From Capitulum mitella (Eukaryota > Arthropoda > Thecostraca > Pollicipedomorpha > Pollicipedidae), in NCBI GenBank assembly GCA_030062745.1, contig CP099848.1, positions 1,269,501 to 1,333,500 of the forward strand: a DNA stretch of 64,000 nt, in the 5' to 3' direction. How positions within the stretch are numbered: position 1 is the first letter of the stretch; the number at the start of each line of letters is the position of its first letter. Shown here in pieces: positions 33,901 to 46,559 of this stretch. Both the position numbers and the translations under genes were made by a program. The notes beneath the pieces are model-generated. The model was given only the letters and a program-made list of their open reading frames with translations. It did not search any database and was not told the origin of the DNA.

Positions 33901-36170
33901 TTTGGAGTTATGAAGGCAAGAAGGGCTCAGCTGCGAAGCTGCTCATATTTGCCAGAGTCCGCCGTTTTGTACGGAATTATTGGTCACAGCAACATCAGTT
34001 TGGGTTTATTTGGATCAACCTAGATATAGTAGCGTGGATCTTTGTCACAAAGGTCATTGCAGAGTTGCATAGGCAAGGTTAATCTTTGGACACTTAATAA
34101 CGTAGTTATCGTGTAATGAGTAATGGTGATTGTTTTTTCTCTAGGATGAGAAAAGATGTGGTGTGCACATTGTCTCAAACTGAACCATGGCAGACAGAAA
34201 TTTTCATATAATTATCTGGATATGGATTATCAAATAATAATCCATGTTTTCCTTGCTCCAATGTCTATCACACTAAAAAATGGGGCGTGGAGATAAATTA
34301 CAGGAATTTCGCCCGAAGATTCCCATGTCATTAACATCTGCACGGTTCTTTTGTGTTCTTTTGTTACTGTGAAAGGGTTCGATCGAAATGATGATCGTTC
34401 AGAAGGTATGCAATGTTTACGTCACGTACTCTTCAAGGCTGCCCTGCGTTGCGTCATGATTTTTAGGCGTCTGGCCGTCGACAAAGTTTGATATGACGCT
34501 GATGACGGTGATGACAAAATGAAGCCCTTCAGAAATTCTTGGGTGCGCGCCGTTTGATATCTATTCGTTGCTCTCTTTTAGGGCAACGCAAGGTCATAAT
34601 CCGCTTTGGCGAGATGAAGGAAGTCTGACGAGGTTCAGATCGCCTCCGTGATGAGCACGCTCCCCGCCGCTCGTTAATTAAATTGCTCAGTCTCCCACGC
34701 GCATCGATCCAGCCGTGCTTCCTTCCGGCGGAACAAATTATCTGGAGCTTCGCCTGTGATGCGCATGGACAGGGGCCACGTGCCACGTGCTGACATGACG
34801 TAGCACCATTCCGGAGGCCGCTGGAATCTTTCATGTACTGAAATGGCCACTTATTCCGAGAAGACGTCATTTCACGTGGAATGAGACGCAACAGCGCATT
34901 TTAAAACACTTCCTCGAGCTCCACGTGCAGCACAGCGTCCGTTGCGCGACGAACCGGTATTGTGACGATGTGGCGGGTCCAGTCAGTGGCAGCTCACGCC
35001 TTATCCTCCAGACGCCGCGTACTGGCCCTTGCAACATGCACCCACAGCAGCAGAATGCTGTTCTGTCATTTGTCCCGTTTGTGCGCAAAAGCAGCAAGTC
35101 TCTGTCTGCATTCACTTTTCTGCATGTTGATGAAGGACACATGCTGTATCAAACTCAAGCATTCCAATCAGAGGCGTTCTCGATGCTTTGCACGTTGTTA
35201 ATAATGCGTCGTAATTAAAATCCCGACATTCTGGGGAGCTCTCGGAAAAAGTGCTCGGTGTGTTCACCTGCTTTTCGAAATTGGACAACTCATAGTGAAG
35301 TTTGGTCTCTATGACGCGTCCACGGGAACGACGGACGTGCCCCCGCGTGCGTCTCCTTGGATTTGCTCCTTACCAAAACACATATTTGGCCCACCAGTCA
35401 TGCGTTATGTAATCAGTAGCGCAAGGACGCCTTTGTGACTCGGTTTTGCGCAGGACAGAGCTGCCCGTTTGGCTGTGTGGTGTGGTGGGTTTTTGTGTAC
35501 GTCTGTCCGGTTCTGTCTTCATCCTGCGCATACATGTGCAGGGATAGGCACTCATGTATGGTTGAGGTTGTGGTTTTGGTTGGTTATGGTTCTGGTATGG
35601 TTGAGAACTTCCGGCGTAAGAAGGGTCGATGCATTTGCGATTGTGAACTTGATGTCTTTGTGCTGCTTAGAACACTCGGCGACTATAACTGAACAGGGTA
35701 TCTTCTTACATTTGCCGGTGGATATAGATGGACAAGGCATGCTATGTGGACAAGGGCACATAGTCTCAATACATGGTTGTTACTCGGCGCTCGTCCGTTA
35801 ACGAGAACTGCAGTTTTGGTAGGGCAGAGGCAGCGACACCTGAAATTTATCCATGCCGAGCGGAGCACTGTGACAAAAGACAGACGGCGTCATAAAGTGC
35901 TTCCGTCATGCCGTGATAGACGGAACCGGACTAATTTTCTTTCGTCGCGCATGATGCAAGACTTGAAGTGCCTCAAAGCCACGCCTTGGTAGCGGACCAT
36001 GGACGCGAACCAGGCCCGCCACGAGGCGCCGACGCCGCGCCCGACCAGGCGCACAGCGCCGCAGACACGACACACCATCTCCGGACAGACAGAGCACCGG
36101 CCTCACACGTGACGCACGCTAAATACATCATCACTGACGTTGCCAGCGGCGACTCGAACGGGCCAAGGTC
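33901..36170. other. Gene-poor spacer
   Basis: Moderate to AT-rich DNA. TGGTT(A/T)TGG-type words recur near 35560-35605. Nothing else can be supported. Confidence 0.4.
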
Positions 36171-36944
36171 GCGCGACCGACGCTCCCCAACCGCGGCGTG
36201 CCCGCCGCGACGACGCACTTCAGGACGTCGTGCGCAGGACCCGGGTGTGCGTGACGGGGTTGGCCCAACGGCGCCGCTACGTCGCCGCGACGCCGCCGGC
36301 CGAGCACGCGACGAGGGCCGTCACGACGCGCTGAGGCCGGCCTCGGCAGCTCTGCCGCGCATGCTGCGCGGGTTCGTGCGCTTACGTTAATGAGCGCCGC
36401 GGTGTCTTTTTAAAAGTTACGTCCGGCAGGGTCGGCTGCACCGGTCCTTTTCGTAATGTCGTGGTGGGACGCCACACTTATCGGACGCAGGATAACCCGC
36501 CCGCGGTCAGCGTGGGGCCGGCCGGTTTCTGGCCGGAACTCATCTCCACCGCCGCCCCCAAAACAGGGTGGGAGGGGCCTCCGGCGAGCGGCTGGCGACC
36601 CGGACCCGGCGCCCCCCGGGGCGATGAAGGGAGCGGCGCCTGGGGCGACGGCGGGCGTAGGCCGCGTTTGGCCGCCCGCGGCGGCCGCGCGGCCGCCAGC
36701 TGGCCGTGCTCCCCGACGGCCGGCCAATGCACACAGCTCGCGCCGCGCGCCGGTCATCTCTGTCGGACAACTGCGCACCTGCCGCGGCCGCCGGCGGCGC
36801 CGCGCCGCGCCGGCCGCCGATCCGATCCGTATCGGCGGCGGCTCGCCGGCCGGGCCCCGGGCTCGGCGGCCCGAGGGCGTCTCCCGCGCTCCCAGACCGC
36901 GCGCCCGCCTGCCGGCGTGGTCCGTCCGCGCACGGCCAGGACGG
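36171..36944. other. GC-rich island
   Basis: CpG-rich with several long open frames on both strands, all rich in Arg, Ala, Gly and Pro and with no domain. It runs directly into the minisatellite on its right. Confidence 0.45.
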
Positions 36945-37315
36945 GACGTCTCCCGAAGCTCCTGGAACGGTGCGCTTCCGCCGGCTTCTCGGAAGGACGT
37001 GTCCCGTGGCTCCTGGGAACGTACGCCTCTTGGCTGGGACAGTGTGTCTCCCCTGGGCTCTGCGACTGTGCATGTCCGCGAGCTTCCGGGACGTACGTTT
37101 CCCCTCACTCCCGGTACAATGCGTCACCCGTGGCTCATCGGACATCACGTCTCGCTGGCTCCTGCGACAGCGCACCTACCCTAACCCGTGGGCCAGCACG
37201 TCTCCCTTGGCTTCTGGGACAGCGCATCTCTCGCACCTTCTGGGACAGTGCATTTTCATTTCCCTCCTCGGACAATGACCTCCCCGCTCTTACGGGGAAG
37301 TACGTTCCTCCAGGA
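36945..37315 (+). repeat. Minisatellite, about 26-bp unit, about 14 copies
   Basis: The consensus is close to ACAGTGCGTCTCCCTTGGCT followed by CCTGGG; units vary from 21 to 28 bp. Copies are clear from the GGGACGTCTCCCGAAGCTCC unit at 36944 to the ACAATGACCTCCCCGCTC unit near 37275. Frames stay open on the plus strand because the unit has few stop-forming words. Confidence 0.8.
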
Positions 37316-38175
37316 TGTTATTTCTCCTCAGAAAGGGTACGTGCATCTTCCCCAAGACAGTGCACCCGCCCACGGTTGGCATTCTCTGCAACAGTATTTG
37401 TCAACGTTATGTCGTACCTTTCATTTGCTAATGGGCTTAAAAGGAACGCTTAGCCACTCAAAACTCTTCTGCGCGAAGGAGTCCAAGACGTCTCCGGGGA
37501 TGAAGCCCTAGGAGCAACACTTAAATTCTCTTTGGTGCTACCCAATACTCACTGATCGTTTCAGCTTTGTTATATCCCGTCAAAAGAACGATGTCCATGG
37601 CCGTGTTTCAGACCTTAGGTGCTCTTCGGTCCGAAATGTATGGGTTGCTGAAAGACTTTTTGATTTAAAAATGTTGGAAGGTTCCCATTGACCAGCAAAA
37701 TTTCTGTCAAACTTTTTGGACGAGTTGCGGTCAAACATAGATTTGTTTCAAGTTTTGCTTTTAGTGTTTCCCCATAATTTGTTTTTTCATACAAAAACGT
37801 CCGGGTGTTTCGTATAACTCAGCTGAGCCAGTTTCATCGTAGGGCTTCTGCGCAACATTGCACGGGCCGTCTCAAGACGTACACTGCCGAGTTATTAATC
37901 TTCGTGTTTGGAATCATGTTACTGGAATCTTGCCGTCATTCTGCGCACGAAAACGCCCGCGCGGCGGCCAGCCATCATTTGTAAGCCAGCTCCCGCGAGC
38001 TGGAAAACCTGGCATCCGAGCTCGTGTCAGCGCCTGACCCCGACTTAAGTCCGTCAGACTGGCCGGCGCCAATTGGAGAAATGTGCAGAGTGGTCGTAGG
38101 GATGGGCGGGGCCAGGGACGTTTGTGCCTTTGGGGGAGGGGGTGGCCGCCCGATGACCGCTGGGTGTTTGGGGTC
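37316..38175. other. Spacer, nothing recognised
   Basis: Moderate to AT-rich DNA with no supportable feature. Confidence 0.35.
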
Positions 38176-38470
38176 AGCGCTGAACGGTCAGAGGTCAAAG
38201 GCAGTGATCCGGAGTTAGGAACCAGCAGCCGGAGGCTACGGCGCTTAGGTGGGCCGCTGGAAGTCGGTAACCAGAAGCCAGAGGTTAGGGGTCACGGGTC
38301 ACAGGTCATAGATCAGCGATCGGAGGTCAGCAGTCGCAAGCCATAGTTAAACAGTCGGAGGCCAGCGGCTGAGGTCTAGCAGGTAACCTCAGATCAGGGA
38401 TCACGAGTCGTCGGCCACGGGTCAGAGGTCAGCGGTCGCAGGTCAGCGGCCGGGGTCGGCGGTCGGCGGC
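38176..38470 (+). repeat. Degenerate repeat rich in GGTCA half-sites
   Basis: GGTCA recurs in one orientation at least nine times: in GGTCAGAGGTCAAAG, GGGTCACGGGTCACAGGTCA, GGAGGTCAGCAG and GGGTCAGAGGTCAGCGGTC with CAGGTCAGCGG. Between them lie CGGAGG/CGGCGG-type words. The period is irregular (roughly 10-16 bp), so this is an old, eroded array. Confidence 0.7.
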
Positions 38471-38950
38471 GAGATGTTTGCGTCGCCGGCGGCCACTGTG
38501 CCGATGTCAGTCGCCGGCGGCCGGCCGCCGCGCCCGCTGCCGGCGTATCGATCGGCGTCAGCCGGCCCGCGGCCGCCTGTTCGGACCGAACGGCTCCGCG
38601 AAGCCGGCTCCGACCGGGACCGTGTTCCGCGCCGGCCCGCGCCGACCGGGGCCGGCCGCCGGCCGTGTTCCGGCGTTCCTCGGCGGCTCGTACCCGCCCC
38701 GTCGGCTCTCTGCCGTCGCCAGTCGGCCCGCTCTTGTCCGCGCGCCATTCGTCGTGTCTCTTGGCGTCCACCGTTGAAGCGTAGGTGTTCCTTCCTGTTA
38801 GCCGCGTGGTGGTGGTAGTCCCATCAGTCGGCCACGTCGGTGTCCGCCTCTGACCGTTCAGTCTGCCCGCACGCGTGCTCTTGTTAGTCCGCTGTCCGCC
38901 CGTGCGCTGCCTACGTCCGCCGGAAGCCGCTGCCGTGTTCGCGGGGTGAC
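38471..38950. other. GC-rich island
   Basis: Very CpG-rich from 38471 to about 38760, then declining. Open frames on both strands have no domain. Confidence 0.4.
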
Positions 38951-40049
38951 GGCCGCGTCCAGCCACGCTCGCGTCATCCGCCGACACGAATTCTCTGTCC
39001 TGCGCGAATCTCCGATCTCGTTCGCCTCCGCCTGGAATACGGTACGCGCCTGCGACGGTCAGAGGACAGGCCTGGAATCTCCGAGACAGGCCTAAACGAG
39101 GCTGACATGCTGTCCCGTTACAGTCTGCCATCCCGGCGATGCAGGCAGGTCAGTGCTTCATCGATCGTGCGGGCGTGAAAAGCCGGGCTTTATGGCATGG
39201 TCCACACCGAAGCGGCGTTACGGCGTCGAAGGAGACTGACGCCTAAGTGCCGGGTCTCTCTTCCCGGCGTGCCCTCACCGACTCCAGGTCACGTGACCAC
39301 CACGGCCGCGCGAAGCGCTAGCCCCCCCGCCCCAAACCCCCGCCGGGTAACCATTCAACATTGCCGTAAGCTTTTGTCCGTCAATCCGTCGATGACTTGC
39401 TAATGGTCACGTCGCTGTACCTTTGTTCTCTGAATGCCGTCACCACCGCGATGCCAGCGCGTGGGTCGTAACCGCCGGAGCAGGTGACATGGTACAGGGG
39501 TATGTCCTGATGAGCGGACTGGCGTGCGACGCCGCACGGGGGGGAAGGGACGCCACACGGCGTCACAGCCGGAACTGCGCTGCCGCGGGCGAGGCTTCGT
39601 TCGCGGCAGCTCAGACGGGCTTCAGTCGCACGACTACGGACGCGGGGCGAGCGGTCGGCGCTGGGGACCACTAGCCGTCACATGTCCTGTCGCGTTGAAT
39701 CGAACAAGTCCGGCCGATTGGTTGGCGGTTGGTCCCCTCCGGGAGCGTGTGCCCGCCTGGTCGCTGATTCTGACGCAGCCCGCCAACGGCTTACTTCCGC
39801 TCTGTTCTGCCTGTTCTGTTTCATTCATTTTAAGTCGTACAGAACAGACGGCGTGGTGACCTTTTCGCGCGCTCATTTCCTTCTTCTCTGTTCGCCGTTG
39901 GCACTGTTCTTAAAGGTGCCTGGTGTGTGTTTCCGCTGTACTCGGTCCACTTGTCCTTACTCCGTTCGGCCCGCTTCTCTTGGTTTATCATGCTCTTCTT
40001 GATGTCCAGTCGTGACGATCTGCTTTTTTTGTTCCGTCAGCGTTGATTT
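38951..40049. other. Spacer, nothing recognised
   Basis: Moderate to high GC. No exon, RNA gene or repeat can be supported. Confidence 0.35.
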
Positions 40050-40211
40050 CAGGGTCGTAGCCGGGATCTTCTTGGGGGGGGGAGCTCATTGTGAACTGTA
40101 ATCAGACAGACGAAAACCGCCTGCCGGGAAGACGATGTGCAATGGTTTTCATAGAAAATGCGAGCCTAAGGAGGGGCCTGGCCCCCGGCCTCCCTCTTGG
40201 CTGCGCCCCTG
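40050..40211. mobile_element. hAT-like MITE, 162 bp, with target duplication
   Basis: The left end reads CAGGGTCGTAGCCGGGA and the reverse complement of the right end reads CAGGGGCGCAGCCAAGA, followed on both sides by G-rich sequence. Flanking 8-mers are GTTGATTT (40042-40049) and ATTGATTT (40212-40219), an 8-bp target-site duplication with one mismatch. CAG-starting ends and 8-bp duplications are typical of hAT elements. There is no coding capacity. Confidence 0.75.
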
Positions 40212-41885
40212 ATTGATTTCCTTCTCTCCTCGTTCGTTGCGTTTATTTCTCCTTTTTGTTTCAAACCTTGTTCTTGTTTGCTCTCATTAATACTGGAGAT
40301 AACTTGCGAATCGCGGAAGGGAAGAAAAGTATCATTGACTTGGTCCATAATGATCCCTTGCCTCTTGGCATCTGTCGACTCTTTGTGTTGCTCTTGTCGT
40401 TGTCGTTGTTTTCTTTTTAGTAAACTTGGCATCGAGACGGTAGAAAGCACTCAGTAGAACGTGTCAACCGGAATGGGAGTACCGACCGTAACACGGACAT
40501 GCACGCGAGCCGAAACGGCCTCAGACACATTGCAGAGGAAGCTGCCAATTATTGTCGGTTTCCTCTGCGGCCGGTTTTCGCAGTGCGCCGTGCCGGCAGG
40601 AAGCGGCGAATGGTCCTGTTTATGTCCGGGAAGCCGTCGCTTCGCGGCCGGCCGGTCTCAGGATTTCGCCGGGCCCGCCTGAGTGGGCCGGTCGGCATGT
40701 CCGGCCCGGCCCGGCGCGGTGGCCGGCGGCCGTCCGCCGCACCCAAGCCTCGGGCCCTGCTGCGCCACGTCCTGCGCCGTGGCTTTGCTCCGCGAACCGT
40801 GGTTCCGCGCCGGTCCAACTTAACCGGGCGCTTTTATGCCGCTCCACTGAGCTGATTATTGATCCTTGTACTGTTTTGTCGGGCTGACACGGAACTTGTC
40901 GTCGAGATCGACCCTTAGTAGGCTGTGGCGAAGCTGTTCTGACGGCAGACAAGGCGATGCCTCTGTTGGGCTGACATGGTCCTGGCTCTGAAGGGCTGGC
41001 GTACGCTGCGTCAGGCTGACGCTGTCTCGGAACGTGGAAAGGGCGTAAAAACTGCCAGGCGGATGTTATTTGGGCCGTGAGGCGCAGGCGCAACGGGGCT
41101 GCGCGAAGCAGACTCTGTTCTTCCTCTTTGGGCGGGCCGAAGGTTTGGCACTGGGGTATCAACTTTGTCTCGCTGAACTCCGCGCCGAACACCCCCCCCC
41201 CCCTTCATCGTGCTGGCGGTCGGCCAGCAGGGAGGCGAGGAATGCACACGTGCTGCTGCCAAATTAGCCAAGGATGGCGGAGAAGGTCGGCAGGTTGCAT
41301 GCTGAGCTCCCATCCGCCCGGCGGAGGCCAAACAAGACCAGATCAAGGTTACTATACCAAGAGGCTAGGCATAACTGACGTCATCATTGCCGGACAGTGA
41401 TTCTGGGATGTTCTAGCGCTTCCAGTGATATAAGAGAAGGTTTGAACCTAATGGTACCATTCATATCTACCCCAAAAATAAAACACAATGTTTTTGCCGA
41501 ATTGTTAAATTGGTAAAAGTTAATTTAGTCCACGTTTCAGGAGCAGGATGCGTCAACAGGTCCGTAAAATGGCACATACAGCATGAAATGCAAAAATAAA
41601 CTAGATGTATTATCGAGATGATCGTTGCGCTCTCAGCGATTTTCGTGTAGTTTGTAGTGGTTGATGCAGTTTCGCGGCAAGTGAAAGAAAATTGCAAAAA
41701 AATGATTACGCGTCACGTTTTTTAGGTAAATGTTTTTTTTTGTCTATTGTTCTCTAACTACCATCAAAGCTGTATAGGCTACGTATACTGTGCATATCAC
41801 TGTCTTGCGGGGAACAGATTCACTAGCGACACCTAATGACCGATGACATCACAGGATAAATCTGGACACAGAGGAACACACCGCC
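40212..41885. other. Spacer with a small GC-rich block
   Basis: The block 40560-40850 is CpG-rich. A C run lies at about 41191-41202. From 41400 to 41880 the DNA is AT-rich. No exon can be supported. Confidence 0.4.
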
Positions 41886-44530
41886 GTGTTGTCGTCCCGT
41901 CCAGTTTACCTTCGTCGTTCTGACGGCGGCCGTCGTCCACTGAGCGGCCGCCACGTCACGCGTGTTTGCGTGGAGCGCGGCCATCTGCCAGCTGTCTTCA
42001 GACAGACTGCCAGCCGTCAGCGGAGGCGGCGCCCGTGGCCAGACGTCGCCGGCGATATTCGAAGCAGACGGGGTGCGCCTCTCGGGGGCCGGCGGCGGTG
42101 GCGACGGCGGCGGAGCTCCGCGCGATTTGCGCGTCGGATTCCGCGCCGGCCGCCGGCGGCGACGCGTGGCGCCGTCCCTTCGTCACGCTGGCGGTCCGGT
42201 GGGAGTCACGGACAGTCTCGCGTGAGGCCTGGCGCGAGGCAGGTACAATCGGGCGCGTCACGCATCCGCTCTCGACGAAGCCACCGGGAGCGGTGGGAAC
42301 GGCGCGGGGCAGGCGTTGCACTGTTGCCCGAGGCCGAAATGTCAGCGGACGGAGCCGGACCTCGAGCGGCACTTCTTCGCCGCCGCGATAGCGGCGCCAC
42401 GGCTCGAGACGACGTTGAATGGGTCGCTTGACGCGTCCGATGGCCAGCGAAGTACCATCGGCCCTCTGGGTGAGGAGCGGGGACCGAGGGAGGTCCAAGG
42501 AACACGCAGGCGATCTACGCACAGGCTGCCACGACCCTCGGCGAGACGCCGCGATTTATCGCCAGATAGCCGCGTCCAGGAGGTGGAAGCTTGGCGCTGG
42601 TCGCGGCCGGTGTGACAGCGGCGCGCGACTCGGCCACCAAGGACGCCATTGCCGTCGCCGGTGGCGGCGAAGGCGACAGGGGCGAGGCGCGTGTCGACGC
42701 AGGTGTCCCCCGGGCGGCTCTGACGCGGGAGCGCGACGCTCCACAGGTGGCGCGCGGCAGACTCCGACCGGAGCGGCAGAAACGCAGGTGACAGGCTTCA
42801 ATCGTCAGCCCGCGTCTCGGGGGACCCGCTGTCAAACAGCTGGCGCCGGCGGCGCATTACGAGTCATAGCGCGTCAAAGCACGCGACCCGCCAGAAGGGG
42901 AGGGCATGGAGAGACGCGTCTCCGCGACCTTTGAAAAGAACGTTTGGCATTTGGACGGCGTACACAGGGCACGCTGCTGCGATGGAGGCTCAGGCTGAAT
43001 GGGCTGCTTTCTCGTGCGCGTGCGGCAGCTCCTGTTGAAGGAGGATTTGAGCGATTGTTCGTCTCGTCTTCCTGCCCCCCCCCCCCAGAGTTTGTGCCGG
43101 AATCCGTCTACGCTGTCCGTGTTTCTCACGGGATCGTCGTGGCAGACGGCGGCTCGGCGGCGGAAACGCGGCCGTTTCCTCCTTTGCCGGAACGTCAGCG
43201 TTTTATCGTCTCACGAGACAGCCGAGCCGGGATGGAGGCTGGGCCGAGCTGCGATGGTTATGACGGTCGGAATGGCACCCAGGGCTCAAGTGGATCATTC
43301 TGTCGAGCCTGCCGTGTCCTTCACCTGCGCCGGACGAGTTTTCGCTCGAGGCTGATGTCTTATAGATGTCTCGCGGACGAGGAAATTCGTCTACGAGACA
43401 ACTTTTTCGCATCATCCGGGACTTGTCAGCGACGACGACGTTGGCGGCCGTGCGTCGCGCGGGCGTGCGCGGCTGCGGCGCTCTCTGACGTCGGAGCGGC
43501 CGGTCCCGCCGTGCCGACACCGCGCGTCGGCCCCGACGCTGGTCGACCCGCCGCCGCGACGTGGGCCGTCTGTCGGCCGCGGACGGCGCGCCCCGAGCGC
43601 CGCGTTCAGCGAGCGGCGCCAGGCTCCGAAGCAGGCGGTGATTTATCGCGGAGTCGCTCCGTGTCGGCCGGCGGGCGTGATTCCCTCAGCTCGGCTCGGC
43701 TGCGGCTCAGACGGCTCCCTCGGCACGCTGCCGGTCCAGCGATGTCTCTTCGGGATCACCTCCGGCGCCGACGTCCGGCCGCTGCCGGTCCCTCTTTGTC
43801 AGCCCCGTGGAGTGGCGTACTGCACCGCCCGCCGGCTGGCGATGGCCAGGCCTCGGACAGTGGCCGTGACGTCTGCTATGACGTCACTTTGCCGGACTGT
43901 CCGGTCTGGCCGAAACGACGCTGGCACCGCCGTGGGAAAAGCCCGGGCTAATTCCGCGAACAAACATCGCGTTGGTGTTGACGCGAGTGGCTGATTGCTG
44001 ACCGGCATGCAGCGGAGTCGTTTAACAGCCGCTCTGGCCTCGGTGCTAACGCGTTGTTGCTGAGGCTCCGGAGAAGCGACAGAACCGCTGTCTTCTTCAT
44101 GGTCCCTCTCCGACGGCGTTCGGCCGCGAGGACGGCGTCTGCTGGTCGAAGTCCAGCGAAGACCGGGACAAGAGCGCCGCCAGTCTCAGCGCCGACCTCT
44201 TCCTGTGGACACCGGACGTCGCCCTGCGCCGAGCCGCCGGTCTCCGCACCATCTCGGAGCCTCCCATTAGGCTGCACGGCACGTCGTTTCAGGTCTGGGA
44301 TCGCGTTTTCCGCTCGGTCAGTTCGCAGCACGTTAGATAGTTCGGCACCTCCCAGCGTTTCAGGATTCGATGACGCTGAAGGAGAAATCCACACTGCTTC
44401 CAGAGGAGGCTTATCGCCAACTTTCGCCAGGGTTTCCGCGGTAGCTTTTACCGTAAAGTCTGAAGGCGTGGAAACGCGACTGGGCGAGGGGGCGTGGCCC
44501 TCACACTCTGCTTGGATTTTTAGTGTCTAG
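41886..44530. other. Long GC-rich tract with overlapping open frames
   Basis: This is the longest GC-rich stretch in the window. Consecutive plus-strand frames of 181, 171, 335 and 158 codons cover most of it, while minus-strand frames of 100-170 codons overlap them. Peptides are Arg/Ala/Gly-rich with no domain, signal peptide or membrane segment. A C run at about 43077-43087 interrupts codon-like structure. I judge these frames to be mainly composition, although a fast-evolving gene cannot be excluded. Confidence 0.35.
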
Positions 44531-46559
44531 GGCGTTGTCTGGAAAGAAACGTTTGAAAATCGGGTTTTGCTCTCCCTAGTAATTCTTTTGCGTCCGAAGT
44601 AAAGCTACCTTGTGTTATGCCGCGTGCTGTGTTTTATGCCACGTGTTGTAATAACTTATGCAGTTCTGTAAGAAACGTTGTCGTCCTGAATACGCCTGGA
44701 GAGAACCTGCCAGATTAAAATAGTTTAATCCCGACCATGCATGTGGCACCGCGCGGGCTGGCGGAAGTTGCTGACACGACGGCCCGAGCCCTTGTCACGG
44801 TTCTGAGACGGACCCTGAACTCGGTGAATGATAGGAGGATGAGGAACAAAATACAGTGATCATTCTGTCAGTGAGCAGCGGACATTATGTCAGTGGTAGT
44901 GAAACGCTGCTATCTACCCATTATACGACGGAGGCCCGCGACTGGGCGGTGCGCAAATACTAGGCTGGACTCCTTTGTCCTACAGACAAACTGATGTTGC
45001 TGAAACGTTGAAATTTGTATGCACATGGTCGTGTCATGGCGGCAAGTGGTGGTTAAACCTGGAACTTCTCGTTGCTGGGAACATTTGTGGTTTGAGGTTT
45101 CTACTTATGATGTCTTCTGAAGCCACGGGAAGTCTGTTTGAAGCCAGCATTGAAGCCAGCATGGCAGATGTTTGGAGACGAGGCATTCGGAAAACCCAGC
45201 CGAAATGACAGAACCAGGAGAGATTTAAGCGCGGCAGGCCTAAGGATACGGCCTTAATGAACTGCTGGAATCCCGTGCCGGTATATCGTAGACCTTGAGT
45301 GGGAGGGCATTGACGACTCGAGCGACTGAAATTCCGGGCAGGCTGGATTCTGTTGGAACATGTTAGCATCGAGCGGAACGGAGGTGTTCGCGTGCTCCGC
45401 CTTTCCATTCCTTCACCTCAGGCCTCGTGAGCTAAACATGTCATGCGGACATCTGACGTGTCGTCACCGCCGTGGCTGGTTCTAGTGGATATATTCCGCT
45501 GCTGGTGACATTAATAGGCGCTTCACGCTAAGAGGTAGATGCGTGGCCCGAAGAAGGGACTAAAGCTCGGTCAGCGCCCTTACGAACTCTGTGCTTGCAG
45601 TGTCATTACCGGTTTGCACGGGAATACATACGTTTTGTGCTGAGCACGTCAAGGGCGATCTACTCGTGCGTACTAAATGCGCGTATGGACCTTCGTGCGC
45701 TGAGTGCGCCCACAGACTAGGCATGGAGGTGTTTCCACAGCGCTGGCATGATACGCGAAAGTGCGCCGCAGCGGGGAAAAATTCGGAGGCTCAGACCGAG
45801 CTACTGTGTGCCACCGGACGACTGTCCAGACCCGCCGAGTGGCGCGACAAAGGCGTGCGACCAGAAGCGGCATATTCTCCGAGGCGCCGTAAGATCTGGA
45901 GATACAATGGGCGCCGGAAGATTTAGAGATTGGAGACTGACTGCGCAGCGTCAGGGCAGACGAAAAATTCTGCCGATTGTGCGTCGGTGTCGAGAAATCC
46001 CACAGTGCCTGCGCTGGGTGACTGTAGGTCGGGAGGTAGGCGTACAATTTTTGGACGTTATAATCCGTCTCGGCTTGGACCTTTGTAGAAACTTCAGGCG
46101 TTCGTAACACAAGGGTTAGAAATGAGTTTCGTATGATGCGCCATATGTTTGCAGTGATGCTGTGCAGGTTCGGTGAAAGCATTGAAAAAAGAAATCGGTC
46201 CTAGAACAGTGCATGCGAGACCACGCTGTCTGGCCCGCACGAACGTCTGCGGAAGTGCCTGCACAAGACTGCTGCATAAAAAGAAACAATTTGATTTCAG
46301 ATTTCTTTAGCAAATAATGAAATGATGGGTATACCAGCATCGGCCTCAGTTGGATGCGAACTTCAACGACTGCCATAAGTTTCATGTGCCGAGAGCAGGC
46401 GAAGGAATAACGGTTGGGCGCGGCAATTCGGAATTCGTAAAAGGGCTGACGCGCGATGACCACACTCTGCGTGTCAAGCACACCATACAGGGCAGTGTTG
46501 TCGTGTGCAGCCATTCAAGGCCTTCTGCAGAGTGATCGCATCGCGTTGCAACAACCTGA
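44531..46559. other. Gene-poor spacer
   Basis: No supportable exon, RNA gene or mobile element. Confidence 0.4.

Noticed and set aside
36461-37453. A 330-codon plus-strand frame
   Set aside because: It covers a CpG island plus the 26-bp minisatellite, shows no domain, and overlaps equally long frames on both strands.
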